Positions 10,596 through 21,530 of a DNA stretch of 64,000 bases are shown piece after piece. The notes beneath the pieces were generated by a model. It saw nothing but the letters and a program-made list of their open reading frames with translations, was not told the origin of the DNA and made no database searches. The DNA comes from Aquilaria yunnanensis (Eukaryota > Streptophyta > Magnoliopsida > Malvales > Thymelaeaceae). The DNA is taken from the NCBI GenBank assembly GCA_039654915.1, contig CM077593.1, positions 74,504,501-74,568,500 on the forward strand, read 5' to 3'. The translations under genes were made by a program, and so were the position numbers. Every line of letters begins with the position of its first letter. Positions within the stretch are counted from its first letter, which is position 1.

Positions 10596-13022
10596 TGTTA
10601 CCCACTCTAGGGTAGTCAAGTTATGGTGCCAAAATTGTGCATTTAAAATCCCAATATTAGTATGCCCTGTAGGCCATCAGAACAATACCCTTAATGTGCA
10701 TATCCAAGTGGCCCTTTTGGGCACTATGTGAATACATGCACATTGGACCAACCATTACACACATATTCACATTTTATGTACATCATGGTAGCAAGGAAGA
10801 AAAAAACTAGCACAAGTCTTAATCTTGGCTACCACACATTAGGCAATCTTGTTAAGTTCATGTTTCTAGCCACTGCACCTGAACTTCTCTCAAAAAACTG
10901 TATTAATCTAGACATGTACCCCTATTTTTTATTTGTTCCATTATCAAATAGAAACTTAGACCAAACCAAGGAATTTGGTTTTACATCAATAGCCCACCTA
11001 TGGACCAAGTTATGGATTTTTGAATTTGGTTACAAAATTCTAACCAAATGAACAATAAATTAGCCAAATTTGCAATATCATAACTTTAGCTATAGGGATC
11101 CAAATGTAGGAATTCCAAATCTCCTTTAAACATGTAGATGTTCTGTAGGTTTGGAAAAAATTTCATACCAAGATTCACTCTACACAAGGAGATATAGAAC
11201 TTTCAGTGCAGGGTCAAAATTCTGTCCACTTTATGACCATTATGCCAATACAAAATTTCATAAGTGTAAAAACACTTCATTCACAAGGGGTAAGCCCTCC
11301 AAGGCTATACCATACATGTCCAATACACATAGGAATTACATTATCTTGTATATAGCAACTTTGTGTGGTCAAAATAGAATTTACAAACAAGTAGCCCATC
11401 ATTCACTCTTAGACAGCTTGAGCACCACCTTCACATACATAGCAAAACCATCCTCAAATGTTCACATACTTGTTCCAACTTTACATTCCTTACATGTAAA
11501 TGCATCCATTCACTACATCATGGAATTAACTCAGCTAAATACATGCACCCAAGTCACAGGAGATCCTTGAGACACAATGCACTCCAAAATAGGATGTTGG
11601 ACAGCTACTGCGTAACACAATAAGCACCATCACTAGAAATACCAAATGTGCTCCTAAAATCACCAAACCTTCTAGATAAAAAAAATACACATGGAAGATC
11701 ATGTACATTAAAATTCAGATCAAAACTCAGATCAAAAGGGTCAGTTTAAATGTGATCTTTCTACTGGACCTGTAATGGGCAGATTTGAGGGGAGGTAAGT
11801 TTGATGGAGAAACTTAGTAAGGAGAACACTTTAACACTAAGGTAATGTAACCTTTAGCAATCACCTACATCTGAAGACACTAAAGCACAAGAAAAAAAAT
11901 GCAAATATCCAATATAGAGCATCCAAATGCAACAATCAAACACAAACAAAAACACATGTATGTGGCAGCACCAACATTCATTGGTTAGTCCATAAAACAT
12001 GTAATAAACATAAGTAGATCACTATGGCAGCCCTCCTCAAGCATAAGCTTGGCTTAGAAGAGTTTTAACACTAGTTAGTACTAACTTTAGGCTCTAGAAA
12101 CCCTTAAATTCACTGCCATCACTATGCACTTCACACTAGGTCACAAAACCTTTACTAAGTGCACTATGGCTCTCTTCTGAGCTTACCCATAGCTCTATGG
12201 ATGCTTGGAAATACAGTAAACATCCTATGAGAGTAAGAGAAATCCTTACCTTTTTCTGGAAATCCAATAAACCTTAGATAAACCCGAAAACCAGGGTTTA
12301 TGATCTTCCTTGATGCTTTGGTTGTCTTCTGTTGCCTTCTCTTAATTGTTTGCAGTAAGGTGGCTATGGAGGGATGTGAAGGAGTTCAAGGAAGAACCCT
12401 AGTAGGTGGAGGTAAAATTTTTGGAACAAAATGGGGAGAAAATGATTTTTTTTCTAGCTTTATTTCTTTCTTGGTCTTTAGTAATTGCATGTTTGCAAAA
12501 TTTGCAAACTTTTGGCTACACTTGGACAACAATTTTATGAGCCATTTGGGATGGGAAAATGATAGTCTTTGACCTATTTTAACCTTGGTCAAAGGTCATT
12601 TTCACCTTTAGAAAAGTTTGGGACACTTAAGCCCTTAAGTGTCCTTAAGCATTAAATGACTAACTTTGCCTCGATCACTTTGGCCCCCAACAAAATCCTT
12701 AATTCCATCCATGTCCTCTCTTCATAATTCCATCCATGTCCTTTCCTCACAATTCTATCCATGTCCTTTCCATAGCCATCTTTGGAAATTTGTGCAATTG
12801 AGTACCCAACTTTTTTAACCTTACAATTTAGTCCATAGGTTACTTAAAAATTAGGTGATATGCCAATCCTTTCTTAAAGACCAAATTATCATTATTTGTG
12901 CCACTTAGGGGAGTGTATATTGAATACTTTACAATTCATAATTCATACACTATGGTTAAAATTAAAGCATACAAGTTTAGGTCCTTATGCTGTAATTTTC
13001 CCATTTTGTGAAGATTGTAACA
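10596..13022 (-). repeat. solo LTR of the Tekay-like family (2427 bp)
   Basis: It begins TGTTACCC at 10596 and ends GTAACA at 13022, with the same ends and content as the inverted LTR at 2933-5294. No internal region is attached. The 5 bp on its left (TATAT, 10591-10595) and right (TATAC, 13023-13027) agree at four positions, as expected for an aged 5-bp target duplication. It therefore arose by insertion followed by LTR-LTR recombination. It splits Tat-like integrase from RNase H. The frames at 10728-11051 and 11151-11570 lie in the repeat and are not genes. Confidence 0.9.
12701..12775. repeat. 25-bp tandem repeat, three copies
   Basis: Units start at 12701, 12726 and 12751, each beginning AATTC(C/T)ATCCATGTCC. 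The other two LTRs of this family show only one related unit, so the expansion is private to this copy. Confidence 0.85.
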
Positions 13023-13027
13023 TATAC

Positions 13028-14175
13028 AGTTCATTTCCAATTATGACAAATCTTCTAGATCAAATTCTAATTATTCTCTTTTTCAGGGCTCTGGTTTTAA
13101 GGTAGAGTTTAATCTATTTCCTCCAGTCATCTTTGAGGTCTATATATCTTATCCGGTGAATCAAAGGTTCTGCAAGTTCTTTTATTAGGGCTTCTTCTTC
13201 GCCTTTCAGGAAGGCATCTGCCCTTGTGTTCTTGTTCCTTGGAATCTTCTGAACCTACACGAGGTCAAACATCTTCATCAAATCCTTTGCCGTACTTAGG
13301 ATTTACAAAGAGTAGGCCTTTTTTCCCCTACCATCCCCGTAATTTGGTTTACTGTTAACCTTGAGTCACTATATATCTGTAGGCATTGTACCCTTACTCG
13401 ACCAGCCATCCATAGCCTAGCTAGGAGGGCTTCGTATTCAATGACATTATTTTGTGACAGGGAATTCTAGCTTTATTCTAAGAGTTGCTTCTTTGCCCAT
13501 TGATCCCTTTAGAATGATGCCTGCTCCTCGATTTTCTGGTCCTAAGGCTCCCTTGATGTACATTTCCTAGAGTGCACCTTTGTCTAACCGCTTCTCTTCA
13601 CTTGTTTTTAGTGGTGTCATTTTGGCAATAAAGTTCACCAAGTCTTATGCTTTTATGGCCCTTTGAGGTTTGTAACTGATATCACATTACCCCAACTTAA
13701 TGCACCATTTAGCAAGTCCTTTAGATTTATCTGGTTTTTGGAAGGTATCCGATAGGGGCTACTCTATCTGAACAATAACATGGTGCATTTAGAAGTATGA
13801 GCGTAGTTTTTGAGAAGGCATAATGAGAGCTAGGATTGCTTTTTGTAGTGTGGGGTACCTAAACTCTATTCCCTAGGCTCGACTAACATAGTATACTAGG
13901 AAAATGTTTTGTCTCATGTTCTCTTATATGTAAAGCACTTACGGATCTTTCTATTACAGCCATGTAGAGCATAAAGGGGTCATTAGGCTTCAATTGCTTT
14001 AGCATGGATAGGTTTCATATGTAATCCTTGACCTACTCGAAAGCTTCATCAGATTCATCAGTCCATTCAATTATTGCTTCATTTTTAGGTATTTGAAAGG
14101 AGGGCTTACAATGATCTCTAAAGGATGGTACGAATCATTAAAGGGTTGATAACCGTCGTACTAGTTTTTGGATGT
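13028..14175 (-). pseudogene. Tat-like RNase H and RT thumb
   Basis: On the minus strand, near 13440-13330, the RNase H core reads YEALLARLWMAG, then IYSDSRLTVNQI, the catalytic Asp-containing Y-S-D-S motif. Further right, about 14130-13900, thumb and connection segments are readable (EAIIEWTDESDEAFE, and FMLYMAV near 13950). Stops and frameshifts break the frame repeatedly. RNase H would remove the RNA template and make the plus-strand primer. The region lies between the solo LTR and the 45-bp duplication. Confidence 0.82.
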
Positions 14176-14220
14176 ACTTTTTATTTTGAGGGTCAGGCAT
14201 CCTATGAATAGCCTCAATTT
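14176..14220. repeat. 45-bp direct repeat, left copy
   Basis: This stretch is identical to 15549-15593 and codes for part of the Tat-like RT thumb. One copy lies on each side of the truncated LTR. An integrase makes a 5-bp duplication, so 45 bp is unexpected. Confidence 0.92.
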
Positions 14221-14228
14221 GAGTTTCA

Positions 14229-15549
14229 TACCTAATTTTCGGTTGAGATCTCTCACTCAACTGTAGAGTCGAATCACAAAACCTGAACAGTTGACGTGTT
14301 CAGGCTCTCTATGGTATCCACACGAGCCTCTCGGGATCACCACGCTTCCACCACGTCCCGGCAGATGCGTTTCTCTTGCGCTCGCAGTGCTAGCTTGCGT
14401 CCTCCAAGGAATTGCAAGAGAAGAGTGTGGCTGTCCTTTTGGGAGGCTAGGGCAAGGAGACCTGCGAATTTCTCACTTAAAAGTTGTATATATAGTGAGA
14501 CTCAACTTCCAGGCCTAATGGGTTTCAAAGCCCTAATCCAATTAGGATTTAATTTCGGGCTTAATAATGGCTCAACTCCTTGGCCCATTATTAATACGAA
14601 ATTAAAGTGAAACCATAACCCAAATAATTAGCCCATGCACTCTAATGATCCAAATAGCCCTATGTGTGCGACCCAATAGGCTCTTACCATGTTGGCAATG
14701 ATCATAAATCACATTTATGATCATAAGCAATGAGCAGTGTCTAGCAACACATCATTGCTACCCAAGTGACAAGATTGTCGGTGAATCGACTAAACCTTTA
14801 TGATCATCACCGATATATGCCATTGTCCCTTTGTCCAAGATATCAAGACTAAGCACAAGACATGGAATGTGTCACTCTCGTATAGCCCAATCTTTGGTTT
14901 CTTGATTACCGAGTAGACCAACTTAAACTGACGACATTGATATCATATATCAACTCATCGGAGCATGGCCATGCATTTTCTAAGTCTCATTCTATCAAGG
15001 GGCCCAAAGATATCACTCCCGTTACATAGGAGGGACAAATCCCATCTTGATCATACAAATCCCTCCGCATGATATGTGACATACCCAATGACCTCCTTCA
15101 AGTTCACTCAGTTACGAGCAACAAAGGAAAGTATCAAAGTATGTGACTCACATGTAGGGAACTTTGCTGATCTTAGGTCGAAGGACTACATATACCATGA
15201 TCACTATGAGAATCACTTATGACACTCATATAACGATCCATGAAGTGTTCTCATGGTGGGTCGGTCCAGTACACAAGTTCTCCAACTTGTACCCATATGT
15301 AGACTACATATCTCATATTAGTCTCCACATATGCTAGTCATTATGTGTTATTGCAACCCGCTCCACAATAATACTAGACTAGGGACGTTTAAGAATATCA
15401 TTATTCTAGGGTTACAATTATGTTTATTACGTTACGCAGAAACAAAACAACAAACAAAATTGCTGGATTAATGTCTCAATAAAATATCATGACTCAATGT
15501 GCAAAAATACAATCATCTCATGATTGGCTTTTTGGGCACAATACTAACA
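14229..15549 (-). repeat. LTR family C, truncated copy (1321 bp)
   Basis: Almost the same as 29771-31090: I counted 20 substitutions in about 1320 bases, near 98.5% identity. The first 96 bp of the plus-strand view, present at 29675-29770, are missing here and replaced by 8 unrelated bases (14221-14228). The other end, CTAACA, is intact at 15549. A TATA-like CTATATATAC on the minus strand (near 14487-14500) suggests the LTR points left. The ORFs at 14291-14610 recur at 29832-30151 only because the repeat does. Confidence 0.88.
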
Positions 15550-15593
15550 CTTTTTATTTTGAGGGTCAGGCATCCTATGAATAGCCTCAATTT
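15549..15593. repeat. 45-bp direct repeat, right copy
   Basis: Identical to 14176-14220. It continues without a break into the RT thumb and palm of the Tat-like element, so this side is the original host sequence. Confidence 0.92.
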
Positions 15594-16500
15594 TATTCGG
15601 GTTTGAATCTATTCCTCTTTTGGAGACCATGTAACCAAGGAATTTTTAAACTCATACCCCAAAGGCTCATGCATTTTAGGGTTAAGCCTCATGTTAAATT
15701 GGCCCATTGCTTTGCTCTTGATCTTTATGTCATCCATGTACACCTCCATGTTCCTCCCTAATTGTTCGGTAAACATCCAGTTCATAAGCCTTCTATAGGT
15801 TCCTCCAGCATTTTTTAGTCTAAATGGCATTCACTAGTTACTAGTAACAATACGTTTTGTTTTTGGTTATAAATGCCATTTGTCTTCATCCTTAGGGTGC
15901 ATATGGATTTGGTGGTAGTTGCTAAAAGAGTCCATAAAGGATAGTATTTTGAATTTTGATATGGCATCAACAAATTGGCCTTTGATGGGTAGCAGGTATG
16001 GGTCTTTAGGTAGGCATCATTGAGGTTTGTGCAATTGACGCACATGCTCCATTCATTATTTTCCCTTTTTATCAAGACAACATTGGCAAGTCATTTAGGG
16101 TACCATACCACCAAGATGATACTTGCCTTCAACAGCCTTTCCACTTCTTCTCTATTGAAATATTTTATATCAAGTGCTATATTGTGCTTTTCTTGCTGTA
16201 CTGGTATGGCGGAGGGATGTGCTTGTAATTTATGAATGATAATTTTTGGTCTATTCTAGCCAACTCAATGGGCAACCATTTAGACACATCTATATTTGAT
16301 TATAGGAACTAAATGAATGATTGCCATACCTCAAGTGGAAGATCTTTACTAATTTTTAACATCTTTCCAGGGGCTACTTCTACCAACTTGGTACCATTAG
16401 ACAATGTCTCACCTGCTTCATTCACCAAGGATTGTTGTTTTCTCTTCTTTCCCTTTGTTGGTTTGAGCCTATAATCTCTTGGCCTTTGCAAGGTAGCCAC
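15594..16500 (-). pseudogene. Tat-like reverse transcriptase
   Basis: The minus-strand frame 15830-15609 reads MPFRLKNAGGTYRRLMN, then the catalytic YMDD at 15729-15740 in VYMDDIKIKS. The frame 16075-15815 carries the upstream fingers (WSMCVNCTNLNDA, where related enzymes have WRMCVDFTDLNKA), so the first catalytic-site region has changed Asp to Asn. The frame 16500-16309 is the linker before RT (LVEVAPGKMLKISKDLPLEV). Later stops separate the pieces. This assignment rests on several ordered motifs and is firm. Confidence 0.9.
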
Positions 16501-16738
16501 ATAGCTTGGTTGAACTGAGGCCTAGTCAATCAAGATGGTGGTGTCCTAAATAGGGGTCACAAAATGCATCATTAGTTGCCTAACATTAGATCGAATGTGA
16601 AATTGTACTGAGGCTGGTCTCCTAGATATAGCATTATAGGATGAGGGGACATTTAGCACCAGACACTTTGTAGTATGAGAGTCATAAGCAAGTCTTCCTC
16701 CCTTTTTCTGTTCCCACTAGCATGAGGTGTAAGTTGAT
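16501..16738 (-). pseudogene. Tat-like protease, C-terminal part
   Basis: The minus strand reads a segment like CLVLNVPSSYNAI, the Tat counterpart of FLVVDCPSAYNAIIGRP, with stops nearby. The family B element splits it from the catalytic half at 25790-25950. The 5 bp at its right edge, TTGAT (16734-16738), recur at 25786-25790. Confidence 0.8.
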
Positions 16739-18242
16739 TGCTGCACTCTAGCAATTGTAACCTAAGTGTAGGTTGTCGCAAGTAATAAAATCTTAGGAGT
16801 CCGAGTGTCGAACCAAAGGGAAGTGAATTAAGAAATACAAATTATAGATATTTAATAAGGAAGGTTTTCGTGAAAGGTGTGATCAAGTGTTGATTAAAAA
16901 TTCAAATTCAAATAAAATAGCTAAGGTTAGAGGGATCTATTTTTAGTATATCGGTTACGATTAATTTTAGTCCATCTTGCCACTTAATTGGAATCCACAC
17001 GTAAAGGAGGTCCCAATTGGGGAATTTAGTTAGTATTAACTTTCATTGATCTTAAAATGTCAACGCTTGCTAATGGGTTCAAGTATCCATCATGCCAACC
17101 TTTGTCTACAATAACTCAAGATTCCAATATAGCCGGCAGAGCCATGTTCTACAGAGGGAATCAAGTAGCTTTTTTGCCAATGATTGACTATGATGAATCA
17201 AGACTCCCACTTAACAAGGAGGAAAGTTAAATAGATTAAGGAAGAAAATACCGTTAACGTTATGATCCATTCAAATCAATCATAACCTTTATACCAAAAG
17301 CTTCACCCTTTCACCTTAGCAAAAAGAAAGATTAGTTAGTCATGATAAAAGTAAAAAAAATGTAGAAAGATGAAATGAACATGGATTGAAAGATCAAAGA
17401 AAGAACAAGAAAAAGAACGAGAAAATACTTGGACAGAGCTTCGGTATTGAAAACTAGAACAAAACTAAAGAAGAAAAGCTAAAGATGATACAAGAACATA
17501 AATGAGGCCTAATAAATGGCATGAATTCATCATCCCCCCCAAGGTGCCTATTTATAGAGATTTTGGGGTGGGTGAAATGGTAAAATAGTAAAATTAGGTA
17601 ACTACAAATCAACAAAGGTGGGCAGCAACTTCTTTTAATTTTTTGACCATAGTAGACATTGAATTAGCTCTTCTTTAATGCACAAAACTTGTAGATATCT
17701 TCTTTAGCTTTAAATCTATAGCTTACTCATTCAAATCGGACATATGTAGCTCAAGTTATAATTTTTCTACCAAAACTGCTCTTCAGCACACGAAAGAACG
17801 AATGGTCTCATCTATAATCAGATTTCGGCAATGGAAATGATAAATGATCAAACTACATCACAAAATGAAGCAGAGTTGAAGATCTATGTGTTGGCTTTCA
17901 AATGAATTTGGAATTACTCAGTTCTGACGTCTACAGCTCCAGATATGATTTTTTCTCGTGAAGGGCCGCTAAGTGATGATTTTACCTACATAAAAAATAA
18001 TTATTTAATATATATATTTTAATGTTAATGAACAGTAAACCACGTATGTACAGTAAATATGCATATGAATAGTGAAGTATACGGATGAACAGTAAGTCAG
18101 TGAATAGCAAAAATGCGTGTGAATAGTAAAAATGTATGAATAGTAACCCGGTGAAAAAATGCTCAGAATATAGAAATTAATCATACTCAAAGTGTATAAT
18201 AATGATTTAAACCCTTAATAGCAATACACTTATAAGTATTCA
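16739..18242 (-). repeat. 3' LTR of family B element (1504 bp)
   Basis: It runs from TGCTGCA at 16739 to GTATTCA at 18242 in plus-strand view, next to the polypurine tract. A TATA box is visible on the minus strand (CTCTATAAATAGGC, near 17547-17560). The U3 end at 18005-18160 carries seven spaced copies of a TGAAYAGTAA motif. The other LTR is 24322-25785. Confidence 0.92.
17547..17560 (-). promoter_or_regulatory. LTR TATA box
   Basis: The minus strand reads CTCTATAAATAGGC. The same box recurs in the 5' LTR at about 25129-25142. It should set the start of the element's transcript. Confidence 0.7.
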
Positions 18243-18256
18243 TCACACCCCCCAAC
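18243..18256 (-). other. polypurine tract of family B element
   Basis: The minus strand reads CTGGTTGGGGGGTGTGA directly before the LTR start TGAATAC. It primes plus-strand synthesis. A near copy, CTGGTTGAGGGGAG, lies 1.8 kb upstream at 20041-20055. Confidence 0.85.
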
Positions 18257-20249
18257 CAGGTTCGTGCTAGTCCCTAGCAAGTGTAACCTAAGAAAATAAA
18301 CAAAATACACAACCTAACAACTCATGACAAATCATGCTCTGAATATATAAAACTTGTAAACTTGACTTGCAAATAATTAATGAAAGGAGAAAAAGTTAAC
18401 TCGTCGTTACCAGAGGTAGAGGATCACTCCCTAAGTATTTGCGCGTATTTTAAGGTGAGTTTGTGAACAGCTTACTTTATGCTTCTCAATCTGGAGCTCC
18501 AGGGGATCCAACTTTCACCTTCACTAGATTCCCAAAAGGGAACTGCATGTAAATTTAAGTCCAATGATCTTTATACAAGGTTGTAATGAGGCTAGGTTTG
18601 GTGAAAGCGGGAATTGGATGGAAGCTTTTTAATGGTGGAGTTTAAGAGAACTAGTAATATAATGAACAATAAATATGGGCACTTAAAACACTAAATACCC
18701 AAATCAACCCTAGTCTCCAACTCCTCTTCAAAACATAATTCCTTATCAACACATGAGTTTAAAAAATAAATATGGTTAAGTTTTAAACTTATTGAATTTA
18801 ACACTTTTTTTTCTTTTTTTCTTTTACCTCTCTCCGTTTCAAAATAGCTAGCCTCATTTGACTTGAACAAAAATTAAGGCTGAAGTTGTGTTTTTTTTAA
18901 AAAAAAAAATTATCTCCCATGTTTATGCATTTATCTATCATAAAAAGATAAAAAAAGATGTCTTTCATCTTTACTTTAGTATACAGTCACATGGGTATGA
19001 GCATATATAATTTTATTTGAAAAGGAAAGAGAACAATTTTTTTCGTAAACTACCATAAAAGAAAAAGAGGCCAAATATTATGAAATGAAATAATGTTTTT
19101 TTTTGTATTTTTTTTAACGTTATTTTGTGAGGGCTTTTTCTTATGATCTCGCTTTTGCCTTTTTCTATTATAAATAACAAATCAACATTTGTTTAAAACT
19201 CAACCGTCCAATGATATACACTTAGTTTTTATTATTCAAGCTCAATTCACCCCAAATTTTTCTACTATCACAATTTAAGCACAAGGTAACCCAACATATT
19301 CTGAAGTAGGCCTCACATTTATTCTTTATTTTACCAAAAACAACAGATTTATTTTAATTCTTTAAGCCAATCATCACATAAGTATCATTAGTTCCAAGGA
19401 CATTAAAGGATGAAAATGAAGTGGAAGTGATTAAACATATAGGGTCCAAACAAAAAATATAGCTATAAGGCTCAAAAGGGCTCACTAAGGGATAATGAAC
19501 AAGGTTAGCTTTTTGGTAGGTGGTTTGCCCTAAAATGCCATCTTCTTCCTTAAATTTACATGCAAGAAGTGAGGTTGCATGGGTCCTTAAGACCACTCAT
19601 CCAAGCGAGGTCTAGCTCAAAACACAAAGGAAGCACTCTCAACAAAGAAATTCACACATCTTAATAAGCACTAAGGGCTCAAAAGTGCTCACTGGTTATT
19701 TCTTTTCTTTAGGTAACAAGCAACATACTTTAACTACTTTTAAAAATTAACAACCATTTCAAATTTACAAGGTATACATCCAATGATGATATTTCCATGA
19801 GTTGGGTTCCTAAATGTAAACAAGCAACCTAAATTCATGCTAAATGTTCCTATATGCAACTATTTATGATTGCAAGAAAAAAAAATGTTATGCATGTCAC
19901 AAAAAATAGGTTGCGTCTCAAGAGTGAAAAATTACTCTTTACTCAGCCATCATAAACTAAGTGCTTTGTCTAATGGTTTTAATATCAGTATAAGAAAAAC
20001 TATACGAAAAGAAGAAGAAAAAAAAATGTGACAACTATCTCTCCCCTCAACCAGATTAAGACATTGTCCCCAATGTCAAAATATAGATAAGAAAATTGAA
20101 GAAGAGATTACCTAAAATGGTAGTTATTGAAAATGAAAAACCTAAAATAATGTAAACCAAGATAAAGAAAATGCTGATAATAAAACTAAAAGACAAGATA
20201 AACAAATCCACAAGTCCGATTGTTCTCTTCCACAGTGCTTCATCACTTA
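18257..20249 (-). other. long AT-rich 3' untranslated region of family B element
   Basis: About 2 kb without coding motifs, rich in A and T runs (for example near 18890-18910). It contains the hairpin ACATTGTCCCCAATGT at 20061-20076 and, in element orientation 7 nt after it, a second copy of the element's polypurine tract (20041-20055). Confidence 0.7.
20041..20076 (-). other. hairpin plus internal polypurine-like tract
   Basis: In element orientation: stem ACATTG, loop GGGA, stem CAATGT, 7 nt, then TGGTTGAGGGGAG. The tract matches the element's terminal tract at 12 of 14 positions, including its non-purine start. Related pairs occur at 52280-52317 and 42221-42262 in family A. Confidence 0.75.
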
Positions 20250-20371
20250 TTAAGGATTGATAACCTGTAACGAAAAAAATAACAAAAATAAAATGACATT
20301 AATGTACAATTGTTGTGATTGTGGCTCACATCTTCCACTGGTTTTACGTCCAGTAATGGCTTCAATGCCTT

Positions 20372-20920
20372 CTATGAGTCGGGGATATGCTTCCCATCTA
20401 GTTTTCTTACGAACTGGCAAACATGGTCGTTTAAAGTCAGATTCCCAAGACTGTAATGCTCTCGTTCTTTATGAAAAATACTCCATAAACCAAGAAGTTC
20501 ATGTTGCACTAATCCATAAGAATATGTCTCAAGAGTCAATTGGATATTATCCAAAGAATCTTTACTCAAGCCATTCTTGATGAATTGTATTTTATCTTCT
20601 CAATTATCAGACACCATTCCTAAAGAATGACATATGGTATCACAAGTCCATCGACCACATTTATGATAGACTTGTAACCTTTTTGCTCTTCATTTTTTGG
20701 CATAAGAGCTTTTGCTTAAGCCAGGCATGTGAGACGCAAATACATCTGGGGTTTTACCAGCCAAACGGACCTTAGCTTTAATTAACCAACGCACATCTTT
20801 GGGAATGGCCTTGTGCATCAAAACTCTTAGTCAATCACATCTAACTTGGTAAATCCTTTTAAGAACATTCATTGGGAGAGAAGGAAAGTATTTTCGCAAA
20901 GTAGAAAAAGTAGAATCCAT
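20372..20920 (-). pseudogene. unidentified 3' ORF of family B element (about 182 codons, three stops)
   Basis: I do not recognise this protein. A single minus-strand frame begins at ATG 20918-20920, after a CT-rich leader, and runs to 20372 with only three stops. All three are TGA, one transition away from CGA or TGG. The sequence is basic and keeps a Cys/His cluster, HKCGRWTCDTICH (H-x-C-x4-C-x3-C-H), near codons 83-95. From about 20465 a second frame stays open and protein-like (RWEAYPRLIEGIEAITGRK) to about 20250, suggesting one frameshift. It sits where Athila elements carry their third ORF but does not resemble the Athila ORF1 found elsewhere in this window. It could be an element gene or captured host sequence. 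Confidence 0.6.
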
Positions 20921-21530
20921 TGTTGAGAAAAAATTGAGAGAGGAGAGAAAGAAATCAGTTATTATGGGAAACTGAGATAACCGACTTAAGAGCCACGGAG
21001 TACCGTATCCGCCACTTAATCGGAAAGAAATGGATCCTAATTTTTGAAAATTCTCAAAGGCTTTGCAGAATGCATGTGCGTCTTTAAACAAAATGAGCCA
21101 ATGAAATCAGACTGTAAAATCTTTACAGCTATTTTCTTTGACAAAAAATGCCCTTCGCACGTTTCAAAATGAGATAATTCAATGAAACTTTTTACCTTAT
21201 CCTTAGGTATGCATCTCGTAAATATCTGGTCTGGACAGTATTTGAAAAGATAAGAGTTATCCCAATAAAAATTTGTCACCTTATGTAGAAATTTCTTCGT
21301 ATCTTGGATACTCCATTGAGCTAGTATCCGTCCTGTCACCAAAAAGTTGGTAATATTAGCAAACCAAGGTACTATAGTGACAAAAAATAAAAGTTTGTCA
21401 AAAAAACAATAATTTATGGGTGCAGCCTCAATTGTTGAATCCATTGTCAGTCTTGACAAATAGTCAGCGACAATATTTTTGGTGCCCTTCTTGTCCTTGA
21501 TCACAATGTTGAATTCTTAGAGTAATATGA
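20921..21530 (-). pseudogene. RNase H tail and integrase zinc finger, rest of integrase lost
   Basis: The frame 21504-21037 reads IKDKKGTKNIVADYLSRL, the RNase H end, then WFANITNFLVTG and an HHCC region with FETCEGHFLSKKIAVKILQ. A frameshift near 21060-21090 leads to LFKDAHAFCKA-type sequence (frame from 21091) with KLGSIS. After that the integrase core is absent: sequence without integrase motifs follows to the ATG of the next ORF. The catalytic core would be needed for insertion, so this copy could not integrate on its own. Confidence 0.85.

Noticed and set aside
11151..11570. 139-codon plus-strand frame
   Set aside because: It lies inside a solo Tekay LTR; the other copies of that LTR do not keep the frame, and no motif is visible.
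14291..14610. Two overlapping frames of 75 and 104 codons, repeated at 29832-30151
   Set aside because: They occur twice only because the LTR does, show no known motif and have no codon pattern; they lie in the untranslated LTR.
20257..20580. 107-codon plus-strand frame
   Set aside because: It is antisense to the unidentified ORF, whose own strand shows a long frame with a leader.
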